DNA of 23,122 nt, taken from contig DASSKO010000209.1 of NCBI GenBank assembly GCA_035690425.1, positions 1-23,122 of the forward strand, in the 5' to 3' direction. Made by a program: the position numbers and the translations under genes. Positions 5,738 through 13,564 of the stretch are shown piece after piece; the first letter of the stretch is position 1, and every line of letters begins with the position of its first letter. The DNA is from DASSKO01 sp035690425. GTDB taxonomy: Bacteria; Actinomycetota; Actinomycetes; Propionibacteriales; Nocardioidaceae. The notes below the pieces were generated by a model, which was not told the origin of the DNA, made no database searches, and saw only the letters and a program-made list of their open reading frames with translations.

Positions 5738-7357
5738 ATGGGAAGGTCTCCCCACAGGCAGGTGCTGGTCCGACGGCAGAGGCTGAGGACATTGGCTGAG
5801 GAGTTCAGTCGCGGCAAGACCTATCGCACGCTCGACGAGCAGGCGGAGCGACTGTCGCCGGCGGAGGAGCGGTTCGAGCGCGGGCGCCGCACGATCGGCC
5901 TCTTCCTCGGGCCGCCCGCCTTCGTTGCGATGCTGCTGCTTCCGCTCGATCTGACCTGGGCACAGCAGGCGCTCGCCGCGATCATGCTGTTCACCATCAT
6001 CTACTGGCTGACCGAGGCGATCCCGATCCCGGTGACCGCGGTCGTGGCGATGGCGTTGTGCGTGCTGCTCGGCGTGGCACCGGTCGACGACGTGTTCGCC
6101 GCGTTCGGCAGCTCGACGCTGTTCGTGTTCATGGGGGCGTTCATCATCGCCGAGGCCATGACCACCCACGGTCTGGACCGCCGGTTCGCCTTCCGCGTGC
6201 TGTCCCTGCCCGGAGTCAGCCGCTCGACCTACAGCGTCATCATCGCGTTCGGCGCCATCGGTCTCACGCTCAGCGCGTTCATCTCCAACACGGCGGCGAC
6301 GGCGATGCTGCTGCCCATCGGGCTCGGCATGATGGGGGCGCTGTCCGGCCTGATCACCGAGCGGACCGGCGAGTCCGATCCCACCAGGCTGCGCTTCGGC
6401 ACCGCCCTGATGCTGATGATCGCCTATGGCGCGAGCGTCGGCGGCCTCATCACCCCCATCGGCAGCCCGCCCAACCTGATCGGCATCGGCTTCATCGAGG
6501 AGCAGACCGGCACCACCATCTCGTTCTTCGAGTGGACCATCACCGCGCTGCCGATCGTGCTGGTGATGTTCGCCGCCCTGTGCGTCGTGCTGATCGCCCT
6601 GAACCGTCCCGAGATCAGCAAGATCCCCGGCGCCGGCGAGTACGTCGCGCAGGAGCGCCAGAAGCTCGGGGTGATGTCTGCGGGCGGACGCAACACCCTG
6701 ATCGTCTTCGTGCTCGCCGTCACGTTCTGGATCCTGCCCGGCCTCGTCAACCTCGTCCTCGGCGAGGACTCCGCGATCTACACGGCGCTCAGCGAGCGGC
6801 TCGACGAGGGCGTCGTCGCGATCGTTGCCGCTGCCCTGCTCTTCGTGCTGCCGGTCAGTTGGCGGGAGCGCAAGTTCACCCTCACCTGGAACCAGGCGGT
6901 CAACATCGACTGGGGCACGATTCTGCTGTTCGGCGGCGGCATCGTGCTCGGCACCCTGCTGGCCGACACCGGGCTCGCGGAGGCCATCGGCGAGGGCCTG
7001 GTCGATGCACTCGGGGTGACGAGCCTGGTCGCCATCACCGCGATCTCGGTCGTGATCGCCGTACTCATCTCCGAGACGACGTCGAACACCGCCAGCGCCG
7101 CGGTGGTCGTCCCCATCGTGATCCCGATCGCGGTGGCGGCCGACGTGGGACCCATCATCCCCGCGCTCGCGGCCACGTTCGGGGCTTCCTACGGGTTCAT
7201 GCTGCCGGTTTCGACGCCGCCCAATGCCATCGTCTACGGCTCCGGACTGATCTCGATCACCAAGATGGTGCGCTCCGGCGTCGTGTTCGACATCATCGGG
7301 ATCATCCTCGTCGTGATCGGTGTCTCGGTGATGGCGCGCCTCGTCGGCATCGCCTGA
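5738..7357 (+). CDS. SLC13/DASS family anion (dicarboxylate) symporter
   Basis: A 539-residue membrane protein of the divalent anion:Na+ symporter family, which imports dicarboxylates, citrate or sulfate with sodium. It shows the two inverted-repeat hallmarks of the family. The first half has FISNTAATAMLLP and later IGSPPNLIG; the second half has TTSNTASAAVVVP and STPPNAIVYG. The two Ser-Asn-Thr motifs and the two Pro-Pro-Asn turns form the substrate and sodium sites. About 11-12 helices and re-entrant loops are visible, and the length is normal for prokaryotic members. The start is uncertain: ATG at 5738 gives an Arg-rich opening, while the in-frame TTG at 5792 (LAEEFSRG), with GAGG just before it, gives a more ordinary N terminus. 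The gene follows the acyltransferase fusion by 37 bases on the same strand, so it may share that transcript. The substrate cannot be chosen from sequence. Confidence 0.88.
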   Translation: MGRSPHRQVLVRRQRLRTLAEEFSRGKTYRTLDEQAERLSPAEERFERGRRTIGLFLGPPAFVAMLLLPLDLTWAQQALAAIMLFTIIYWLTEAIPIPVTAVVAMALCVLLGVAPVDDVFAAFGSSTLFVFMGAFIIAEAMTTHGLDRRFAFRVLSLPGVSRSTYSVIIAFGAIGLTLSAFISNTAATAMLLPIGLGMMGALSGLITERTGESDPTRLRFGTALMLMIAYGASVGGLITPIGSPPNLIGIGFIEEQTGTTISFFEWTITALPIVLVMFAALCVVLIALNRPEISKIPGAGEYVAQERQKLGVMSAGGRNTLIVFVLAVTFWILPGLVNLVLGEDSAIYTALSERLDEGVVAIVAAALLFVLPVSWRERKFTLTWNQAVNIDWGTILLFGGGIVLGTLLADTGLAEAIGEGLVDALGVTSLVAITAISVVIAVLISETTSNTASAAVVVPIVIPIAVAADVGPIIPALAATFGASYGFMLPVSTPPNAIVYGSGLISITKMVRSGVVFDIIGIILVVIGVSVMARLVGIA

Positions 7358-7358
7358 G

Positions 7359-7673
7359 TCAGCCGCGCGCCCTGCGGTGCGCCTTCTGGTCCTTCTTTGT
7401 CATCGCGACGTAGGACTTGAACGCCGTGCCGGCCCGGAACGCCGGGACCGACGTCTTCTTGATCTTGATCGCCTCGCCGGTCTGCGGGTTGCGCGCGGTG
7501 CGCGCCGACCGGTCGCGCTTCTCGAAGGTGCCGAAGCCGGGCAGTGTGACCTTCTCGCCGCCGGCGACGGCGTCGCTGATGGTGTTCAGCACGGTCGACA
7601 GCGCCTGCTCGGACTCCCTGCGGCTCCAGCCGGTCTGCTCGATGAACGCGTCGACCAGTTCCTTCTTGTTCAC
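7359..7673 (-). CDS. HU family DNA-binding protein
   Basis: A 104-residue HU/IHF-type nucleoid protein that binds and bends DNA as a dimer. The helical N terminus is NKKELVDAFIEQTGWSR. GFGTF at 46-50 and RNPQTGE at 61-67 form the turn and the tip of the DNA-binding arm, including the intercalating proline. The arm is followed by IKIKKTSVPAFRAG and a short basic tail (KKDQKAHRRARG). It is the short HU form, lacking the long Lys/Pro/Ala-rich tail of mycobacterial HupB. The GTG start at 7673 is set by AAGGAG (7679-7684) five bases upstream. Its stop lies one base from the stop of the convergent SLC13 gene, leaving no space for a separate terminator. Confidence 0.95.
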   Translation of the reverse strand: MNKKELVDAFIEQTGWSRRESEQALSTVLNTISDAVAGGEKVTLPGFGTFEKRDRSARTARNPQTGEAIKIKKTSVPAFRAGTAFKSYVAMTKKDQKAHRRARG

Positions 7674-7723
7674 GCTTTCTCCTTCGAGTCGGCGATGTGC
7701 CGAGAATCCTGCTCGTCGCGCAC

Positions 7724-7752
7724 ACCCTAGTCACGCCGTCGGCCGCAGTCAG
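7724..7752 (-). promoter_or_regulatory. Probable promoter of the HU gene
   Basis: Read on the minus strand, CTGACT (7752-7747) and TAGGGT (7729-7724) are separated by exactly 17 bases. This resembles a vegetative promoter. It gives a leader of about 45 bases that ends in the AAGGAG RBS. Confidence 0.45.
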
Positions 7753-7834
7753 CGCCCCACGCCGGGCGCCGGCCACCGCCTCGGGCGTTCGCCGGACAAC
7801 GGGCAACTACGGAAAGTAGCATCCCGACACGTTG

Positions 7835-7843
7835 TGCTATAGA
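7835..7843 (+). promoter_or_regulatory. Probable extended -10 promoter of the M15 peptidase gene
   Basis: TGC-TATAGA at 7835-7843 is an extended -10 element about 38 bases before the GTG at 7881. GGAAA at 7811-7815 and GTT at 7831-7833 could instead be read as an ECF-sigma promoter, but the spacing (15 bases) is short, so that reading is weaker. Confidence 0.4.
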
Positions 7844-7880
7844 CCCGTCGCCGACCTGGCCCTGACGACTGGAGCTGTCC

Positions 7881-9251
7881 GTGTCCCGTTCCCCCGTGCT
7901 GGCAGCCGTGGCGATCGTGGCGACGGCCGCCCTCGGCCTCGGCGTACCCGCCACCGCCGACGCCGCGGAGACCGCGGGCGCACCGACGCCCACCGTGCTG
8001 ACCCTCACGGCCCGCGACCGCGCCTTCGTCGCGACCGACACCCGGCTCACCGTGCGGCTGGCCGACGTCGCGGGCAACGCCGTGGCCGGTGCCGCGGTGC
8101 GGGTGCAGCGCCGGGTCAACGGCGGCTGGCGGTTCGCGCAGCGCCTGACCACGAACGGCAACGGCGTCGCGCGCACCGACGTGCGCGTCCGCACGGTCGG
8201 CGACGGCAACCGGTTTCGCGCCGTCTGGGACGGCCACACCGGCGACGACGGCACCGACTACGCCGGGGACACCAGCGCCGCCGAGGCCATCACCGGGCGC
8301 CGGATCGCGACCTCGCTGCGGCTGGGCGGGCCCGGTCGCGTCGTCGACGAGCGGAGGGTCTCGCTGACCGTGACGTGGCACGCCGTCGACGGGCGGCCGA
8401 TCACCCAGCGGGTGCGGCTGTATCGCAAGAACGCCGGGCAGCGGAGGTGGCAGCACGTGCGCACCCCGCTGGTGCGCGACGGCCGCGCCGCGCTGCGTGT
8501 GCGGCCGCGGGTCGACTCCCGTTGGCGGGTCGCCGGGGACTTCACCAGGTGGCACACCAGGGCGCGCTCGGCCGTGCACCGCGTCGACAACGTGCCGCCG
8601 GGGTCGCCGGTGGTGCTGCCGTCGGCCGCTCCCGATCCGGCGATCCGCCTGCGCCCGCAGGCGCGCGCCGCCGGCGCCGGGCTCGATGCAGCGGTGCGCC
8701 GCATCCCGCACCGCATGTGGCGCGAGATGGTCGGCAGGTCGTGGCACCGCGGCTGTCCCGTCGGCCGTGGCTCGCTGCGGCTGGTGCGGATGAACTACTG
8801 GGGCTTCGACGGATACCGCCACCGCGGCGAGATCGTCGTGCACCGGCGGATCACCGGGCCCACCGTGGGCGTCTTCCGCGACTTGTACCGGGGTCGCTTC
8901 CCGGTGCGCGCGATGCACCGCGTCGACCGGTTCGGCTGGTCGGCGAGGCTGCGCGGCGCCAACGACTACCGGTCGATGAAGGCCGACAACACCAGCGGCT
9001 TCAACTGCCGGCGGGTAGTCGGCAACCCTGGCGCCGTCTCTCCGCACTCCTACGGCACCGCGATCGACATCAACCCGTGGGAGAACCCCTACGTCTCCCG
9101 GCGGGGTGTCGTGCCCAACCGGTGGTGGCTGCACCGGTCGCACCCGCGGGTGGCGTGGCGCTCCTACTCGCACCCGGTCGTGCGCGCGTTCACCCGGCAC
9201 GGGTTCAGCTGGGGCGGGGCGTACTCGGACTTCCACCACTTCGAGGACTGA
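7881..9251 (+). CDS. Secreted M15-family D-Ala-D-Ala carboxypeptidase-like peptidase
   Basis: A 456-residue exported protein. Residues 1-29 form a signal peptide ending TADAA. Residues about 38-235 look like two beta-sandwich (Ig-like) repeats with alternating hydrophobic strands; after a Pro-rich linker the C-terminal part (about 265-456) is the peptidase. The zinc-site motif SPHSYGTAIDIN holds His389 and Asp396, and DFHHFE near the end supplies the third ligand (His452 or His453), as in M15C enzymes such as CwlK. NTSGFNC before the motif is also typical. The enzyme should cleave peptidoglycan stem peptides outside the membrane, with the beta domains perhaps holding it at the wall. The GTG start is supported by GGAG at 7871-7874, six bases upstream. 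The gene is divergent from HU and has its own promoter. Confidence 0.88.
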   Translation: MSRSPVLAAVAIVATAALGLGVPATADAAETAGAPTPTVLTLTARDRAFVATDTRLTVRLADVAGNAVAGAAVRVQRRVNGGWRFAQRLTTNGNGVARTDVRVRTVGDGNRFRAVWDGHTGDDGTDYAGDTSAAEAITGRRIATSLRLGGPGRVVDERRVSLTVTWHAVDGRPITQRVRLYRKNAGQRRWQHVRTPLVRDGRAALRVRPRVDSRWRVAGDFTRWHTRARSAVHRVDNVPPGSPVVLPSAAPDPAIRLRPQARAAGAGLDAAVRRIPHRMWREMVGRSWHRGCPVGRGSLRLVRMNYWGFDGYRHRGEIVVHRRITGPTVGVFRDLYRGRFPVRAMHRVDRFGWSARLRGANDYRSMKADNTSGFNCRRVVGNPGAVSPHSYGTAIDINPWENPYVSRRGVVPNRWWLHRSHPRVAWRSYSHPVVRAFTRHGFSWGGAYSDFHHFED

Positions 9252-9303
9252 CGGCGCCCCGGGCCGCTCCCGACCGGCACGCTCGGGCACGATGGGCACC
9301 ACC

Positions 9304-11847
9304 ATGTCTCTCGCCGACCTCATCCCCGAGAACTCCGACCCCGAGAGGTCCGGCTCTGCGCAGCCCGACCCGGACAGCCTCTTCGACGCGTTCACGCGGT
9401 GGAGCACCGAGCAGGGCCTGGACCTGTACCCCGCGCAGGCCGAGGCGCTGATCGAGATCGTGTCCGGCTCCAACGTCGTACTCGCCACCCCCACGGGATC
9501 CGGCAAGAGCCTGGTCGCGACCGGCGCGCACTTCGCCGCGCTGGCTGAGGGCCGCCGCAGCTACTACACCGCACCGATCAAGGCGCTGGTGTCGGAGAAG
9601 TTCTTCGCGTTGTGCGACTCCTTCGGTGCCGACAACGTCGGCATGCTGACCGGCGATGCCTCGATCAACCCGACGGCGCCGATCATCACCGCGACCGCCG
9701 AGGTGCTGGCGAACACCGCGTTGCGGCAGGGCAAGGACGCCGACATCGGCCTGGTGGTCATGGACGAGTTCCACTTCTACGCCGAGCCCGACCGCGGCTG
9801 GGCCTGGCAGGTGCCGCTGCTGGAGTTGCCGCGCGCGCAGTTCCTGCTGATGTCGGCAACGCTGGGCGACGTCAGCCGCTTCGAGGCCGACCTGACCCGG
9901 CGCACCGGCCGGCCGACCGCGGTGGTGAGCTCGGCCGAGCGACCCGTGCCGCTGCATTTCGAGTACGCCGTCACGCCGATCCACGAGACCCTCGAGCGGC
10001 TGCTGTACGAGCGTCAGGCGCCGGTCTACGTCGTGCACTTCACCCAGGCGGCCGCGATCGAGCGCGCGCAGGCGCTCACCAGCGTGAACGTCTGCACCCG
10101 CGCGGAGAAGGACGAGATCGTCGACCTCATCGGCGGCTTCCGGTTCTCCGCCGGCTTCGGCAGGACACTGTCGCGGCTGGTGCGGCACGGCATCGGCGTG
10201 CACCACGCCGGCATGCTGCCGCGCTACCGCCGCCTCGTCGAGACGCTCGCGCAGGCCGGTCTGCTGAAGGTCATCTGCGGCACCGACACCCTCGGTGTGG
10301 GGATCAACGTGCCGATCCGCACCGTGCTGTTCACCGCGTTGAGCAAGTACGACGGCACCCGCACGCGGCACCTGAAGGCGCGGGAGTTCCACCAGATCGC
10401 CGGGCGTGCCGGCCGCGCGGGCTACGACACGATCGGCACCGTGGTCGTGCAGGCACCAGAGCACGTGGTGGAGAACGAGAAGGCGTTGGCCAAGGCCGGC
10501 GACGACGTCAAGCGGCGGCGCAAGGTGGTGCGCAAGAAGCCGCCGGAGGGTTTCGTGTCGTGGGGAGAGCCGACCTTCCAGCGCCTGGTCGCCGCCGAGC
10601 CCGAGCCGCTGAGCTCCAGCTTCGCGGTCTCGCACGCGATGCTGTTGCACGTGCTCGCGCGGCCGGGTGACCCGTTCGCCGCGATGCGGACGCTGCTGAC
10701 CGACAACCATGAGGACCCGGCGGCACAGCGCCGGCACATCCGACAGGCGATCGCGGTCTATCGCGCGCTGCTGGCCGGTGATGTCGTGGAGCGCCTGGAC
10801 GTGGCGGACGCCCACGGGCGCACGGTGCGGCTCACGGTCGACCTCGGTGCGGATCTGGCGCTGAACCAGCCGCTGTCCCCCTTCGCCGTGGCGGCGTTCG
10901 ACCTGCTCGACCGCGAGTCCCCGACGTACGCGCTGGACGTCCTCTCGGTGCTGGAGGCCACGCTGGAGAACCCGCGGCCGGTGCTCTCCGCGCAGCGGTT
11001 CAAGGCTCGCGGCGAGGCGGTGGCGGCGATGAAGGCCGAGGGCATCGAGTACGAGGAGCGGATGGAGCTGCTGGAGGAGGTGACCCACCCGCAGCCACTC
11101 GCCGAGCTGCTGGAGCACGCCTACGAGAGCTATCGCCGCGGGCACCCGTGGGTCGCCGACCACGAGCTGCGCCCGAAGTCGGTCGCGCGGGACATGTGGG
11201 AGGGGGCGATGACGTTCCACGAGTACATCGGCGCTTACAAGCTCGCCCGCTCGGAGGGGCTCGTGCTGCGCTATCTTTCCGATGCCTACAAGGCGATGCG
11301 GCAGACCGTGCCCGACGCGGCGCGCACCGACGAGGTCGACGACCTGACCGCCTGGCTCGGTGAGCTGGTGCGGCAGACCGACTCCAGCCTGCTCGACGAG
11401 TGGGAGGCCCTGACCGCCCCGTCGGAGGCTGTCGCGCCCGTGCGAGCCGGTGCGACGGCCACGGACACGCCGCCACCGGTCACTGCGAACGCGCGTGCGT
11501 TCCGGGTGCTGGTGCGCAACGCCTTGTTCCGCCGGGTCGAGCTGGCGGCGCTGCGACGGTGGGCCGAGCTCGGTGAGCTCGACGCCGACGCCGGCTGGGA
11601 CGCCGACCGCTGGGCCGAGGCGATGCGGGGCTACTTCGCCGAGTACGCCGACCTGGGCACCGGCCCGGATGCGCGCGGACCGCAGCTGCTGGTCATCGAC
11701 AAGGGAGCCACGACGTGGAACGTGCGACAGATCTTCGACGACCCCGAGGGTGACCACGACTGGGGCATCACCGCCGAGGTCGACCTGACCGCATCCGACG
11801 AGGCCGGCGAGGTCGTCCTCGCGGTCAGCGCCGTCGGCCCGCGCTGA
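9304..11847 (+). CDS. DUF3516-type Ski2-like DEAD/DEAH RNA helicase
   Basis: An 847-residue superfamily 2 helicase. The N-terminal half has Walker A ATPTGSGKS at 61-69, motif II DEFH at about 154-157, SAT at 184-186, and motif VI QIAGRAGRAGYD near 363-374, the Ski2-like layout. The long C-terminal half is helical and matches the actinobacterial DUF3516 architecture, which differs from that of HelY. It should unwind structured RNA with ATP in the cytoplasm. The ATG at 9304 (MSLADLIPE) is chosen; the in-frame ATG at 9292 adds MGTT and cannot be excluded, and neither has a good RBS. The gene follows the M15 peptidase by about 50 bases on the same strand but is functionally unrelated. The frame stays open into the peptidase gene, and that upstream part is a high-GC shadow. 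Confidence 0.88.
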   Translation: MSLADLIPENSDPERSGSAQPDPDSLFDAFTRWSTEQGLDLYPAQAEALIEIVSGSNVVLATPTGSGKSLVATGAHFAALAEGRRSYYTAPIKALVSEKFFALCDSFGADNVGMLTGDASINPTAPIITATAEVLANTALRQGKDADIGLVVMDEFHFYAEPDRGWAWQVPLLELPRAQFLLMSATLGDVSRFEADLTRRTGRPTAVVSSAERPVPLHFEYAVTPIHETLERLLYERQAPVYVVHFTQAAAIERAQALTSVNVCTRAEKDEIVDLIGGFRFSAGFGRTLSRLVRHGIGVHHAGMLPRYRRLVETLAQAGLLKVICGTDTLGVGINVPIRTVLFTALSKYDGTRTRHLKAREFHQIAGRAGRAGYDTIGTVVVQAPEHVVENEKALAKAGDDVKRRRKVVRKKPPEGFVSWGEPTFQRLVAAEPEPLSSSFAVSHAMLLHVLARPGDPFAAMRTLLTDNHEDPAAQRRHIRQAIAVYRALLAGDVVERLDVADAHGRTVRLTVDLGADLALNQPLSPFAVAAFDLLDRESPTYALDVLSVLEATLENPRPVLSAQRFKARGEAVAAMKAEGIEYEERMELLEEVTHPQPLAELLEHAYESYRRGHPWVADHELRPKSVARDMWEGAMTFHEYIGAYKLARSEGLVLRYLSDAYKAMRQTVPDAARTDEVDDLTAWLGELVRQTDSSLLDEWEALTAPSEAVAPVRAGATATDTPPPVTANARAFRVLVRNALFRRVELAALRRWAELGELDADAGWDADRWAEAMRGYFAEYADLGTGPDARGPQLLVIDKGATTWNVRQIFDDPEGDHDWGITAEVDLTASDEAGEVVLAVSAVGPR

Positions 11848-12014
11848 GCGCCGACAAACTCCGGCATCACGAGCTGCTGGTCGAGACGGTCGTCGCTCGG
11901 TGTCACCGGGAGCCGCACTCCGTCCCGCCGGCAGCTACGCGGCTGGCCCAACGCCGTTGTGACGACTCGCTGTTCGCCCTTCCTCAGTGCTCACCCGAGG
12001 CCTACAGTTTGCGC
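11848..12014 (+). promoter_or_regulatory. Intergenic region with a leaderless -10 box before the isochorismatase gene
   Basis: TACAGT at 12003-12008 is a TANNNT -10 box ending six bases before the ATG at 12015, the spacing of a leaderless transcript, and no RBS is present. No convincing -35 hexamer lies 17 bases upstream. A weak stem (AGCCGC…GCGGCT, near 11910-11943) with a long loop might end the helicase transcript, but it is not strong. Nothing else is seen in these 167 bases. Confidence 0.4.
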
Positions 12015-12599
12015 ATGGCCGATCACCGGTTCGACGGGCTGGCCTTGCTGGTCGTCGACGTCCAGCAAGGCTTCGAGGACCCGCGCTGGGGCACGCGCAA
12101 CAACCCCGACTGCGACGCCAACATCGCCGCCCTCGTCGACGAGTGGCGCACCGCCGGCCGGTGCGTGGTCTACGTGCGCCACGACTCCGAGGCCCCGGGG
12201 TCCCCGCTGCGAGCCGGCTCTGCGGGCAACCAGCTCAAGCCCTACCTGTCCGCACCTCCGGACCTGCTGATCACCAAGTCGGTCAACTCCAGCTTCCATG
12301 GACGTCCCGACCTGCACGCCTGGCTACGTGACCAGTCACTCGAGGGGTTGGTGATCTGCGGGATCACCACCAACCACTGCTGCGAGACGACCGCGCGCGT
12401 CGGTGGCAACCTCGGCCATCGCGTGCTGTTCGCCCTGGATGCCACGCATACCTTCGAGCGAACCGGTCCCGATGGCCACACGCTCACCGCTGACGAGCTT
12501 GCGCGGGCGACGGCTACCAACCTTCACGGTGAGTTCGCCGACGTCGTGCGCACCGCCGACCTGCTCTCCGTCGCCCGCCGCCGTCACTCACCGGTCTGA
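12015..12599 (+). CDS. Isochorismatase-family cysteine hydrolase
   Basis: A 194-residue cytoplasmic hydrolase with the complete catalytic triad of the family: Asp15 in LLVVDVQQGF, Lys88 in LITKSVNSSF, and Cys122 in GITTNHCCETTAR. The cis-peptide motif GITT precedes the cysteine. Family members hydrolyse isochorismate, nicotinamide, N-carbamoyl compounds or similar amides. The residues around the cysteine and the short length fit the general amidohydrolase group rather than EntB-type enzymes, and no carrier domain is attached. The start is the ATG at 12015, which fits a leaderless mRNA; the TTG two codons earlier is unlikely. The YihY gene follows closely on the same strand, so the two may be cotranscribed. 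The substrate is not determinable here. Confidence 0.9.
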   Translation: MADHRFDGLALLVVDVQQGFEDPRWGTRNNPDCDANIAALVDEWRTAGRCVVYVRHDSEAPGSPLRAGSAGNQLKPYLSAPPDLLITKSVNSSFHGRPDLHAWLRDQSLEGLVICGITTNHCCETTARVGGNLGHRVLFALDATHTFERTGPDGHTLTADELARATATNLHGEFADVVRTADLLSVARRRHSPV

Positions 12600-12616
12600 T
12601 CCGGCCGTAGCGCAGC

Positions 12617-13564
12617 TTGCTGTCTCACGTGCGGGCCCGGCTGGCGGGCGTCTTTCCACGACTGCCTCGGCCGCTACAGATGGCGTGGCGGCTCGGTGAG
12701 CGCACCGTGCGCGACAGCATCGCCGATCGGCTCCCAGGGCTGGCCGCAGAGACCGCGCTGTTCACCCTGCTCTCGCTGCCGTCGCTGCTGCTGGTGATGC
12801 TCGGCTCACTCGGCTATCTCGCCGACGCCTTGGGTCCAGCCGGCAGCGCTGAGCTGGAGCGGCTGGTGTTCGACCTACCGCAGGCGTTGTTGTCCGCCCA
12901 GACCTACGAGTCCTATCGGGACATGGCCGAGACGGTCCTGCAGGACGGACGCGCCGACGTGGTCTCGATCGGCGTCGTCGTCAGTCTGTGGACGGGCTCT
13001 CGCGCGATGACCCGATACCTGGAGACGATCACGATCGCCTACGACATCGATGATCCGCGTCCGATCTGGCGACGGAGGCTGCTGGCGTTCGTGCTGACGG
13101 TGGCCGCCCTGGCCACCATGATCGCGCTGCTGCCGGCCCTGGTGCTCGGCCCGCAGATCATCGAATGGGCTGCTCCCCCGTCCGTGGCGGGGGCAGCCGT
13201 CGACGCCGCAGACGTCCTCTTCTGGCCTGGCATGGCCTTGCTTGCGTTGGTCGCCCTGGCATCGCTGTATCACATCGGGGTGCCCTGGCCCGTGCCGTGG
13301 CGTCGGGACCTGCCCGGCGCCACGCTCGCTCTCGGCTTGTGGCTGCTGGCCTCGGCCGGCCTGCGCACCTATGTCGCCGTTGCGGTGCAAGGCCAAGGCG
13401 TCTACGGGCAGCTGGGTACGCCGATCGCGGTCGTGCTCTGGCTGTACGTCACGGCGTTCGCCGTACTCCTCGGAGCCGAGCTCAATGCCGAGATCGAGAA
13501 GATGTGGCCGCACGGCAGGTATCCGTGGCGGCTGCGGTCGACTAGGAACCCAGCAGAGCCTTGA
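12617..13564 (+). CDS. YihY/BrkB family inner membrane protein
   Basis: About 315 residues with roughly six transmembrane helices, typical of the YihY/virulence factor BrkB family. The N-terminal amphipathic part RLPGLAAETALFTLLSLPSLLLVM is the usual 'A-x-x-F-x-x-x-P' start. The middle has SIGVVVSLWTGSRAMTRYLETI, where family members have 'W.as.a...l...'. The end has VLWLYVTAFAVLLGAELNAE, matching the conserved 'WLY.s....l.GAE.NA' motif. Family function is not firmly established. The start is uncertain: the frame opens at TTG 12617, a GTG at 12629 and an ATG at 12680 are alternatives, and none has a clear RBS. Its 3' end overlaps the convergent SNF2 gene by 23 bases. Confidence 0.88.
   Translation: MLSHVRARLAGVFPRLPRPLQMAWRLGERTVRDSIADRLPGLAAETALFTLLSLPSLLLVMLGSLGYLADALGPAGSAELERLVFDLPQALLSAQTYESYRDMAETVLQDGRADVVSIGVVVSLWTGSRAMTRYLETITIAYDIDDPRPIWRRRLLAFVLTVAALATMIALLPALVLGPQIIEWAAPPSVAGAAVDAADVLFWPGMALLALVALASLYHIGVPWPVPWRRDLPGATLALGLWLLASAGLRTYVAVAVQGQGVYGQLGTPIAVVLWLYVTAFAVLLGAELNAEIEKMWPHGRYPWRLRSTRNPAEP

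Noticed and set aside
5718..5786. 22-codon ORF before the SLC13 gene as a second leader peptide
   Set aside because: The RBS-like AGGGGA is only one base from the GTG, too close to be used, and the frame does not overlap the transporter start in a coupled form.
3115..5817. 900-codon open frame on the minus strand opposite the adenylation-acyltransferase gene
   Set aside because: It is antisense to a gene with clear enzyme motifs and is made mostly of Arg, Gly, His, Asp and Gln repeats without any domain, the usual shadow in high-GC DNA.
7811..7833. ECF-sigma promoter (GGAA…GTT) before the M15 peptidase gene
   Set aside because: The spacer is about 15 bases, shorter than usual, and a better extended -10 TGCTATAGA lies just downstream.
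9106..9303. Upstream extension of the helicase frame into the M15 peptidase gene
   Set aside because: The peptidase frame has strong catalytic motifs here, and the extension is Arg/Thr/Ser-rich nonsense.
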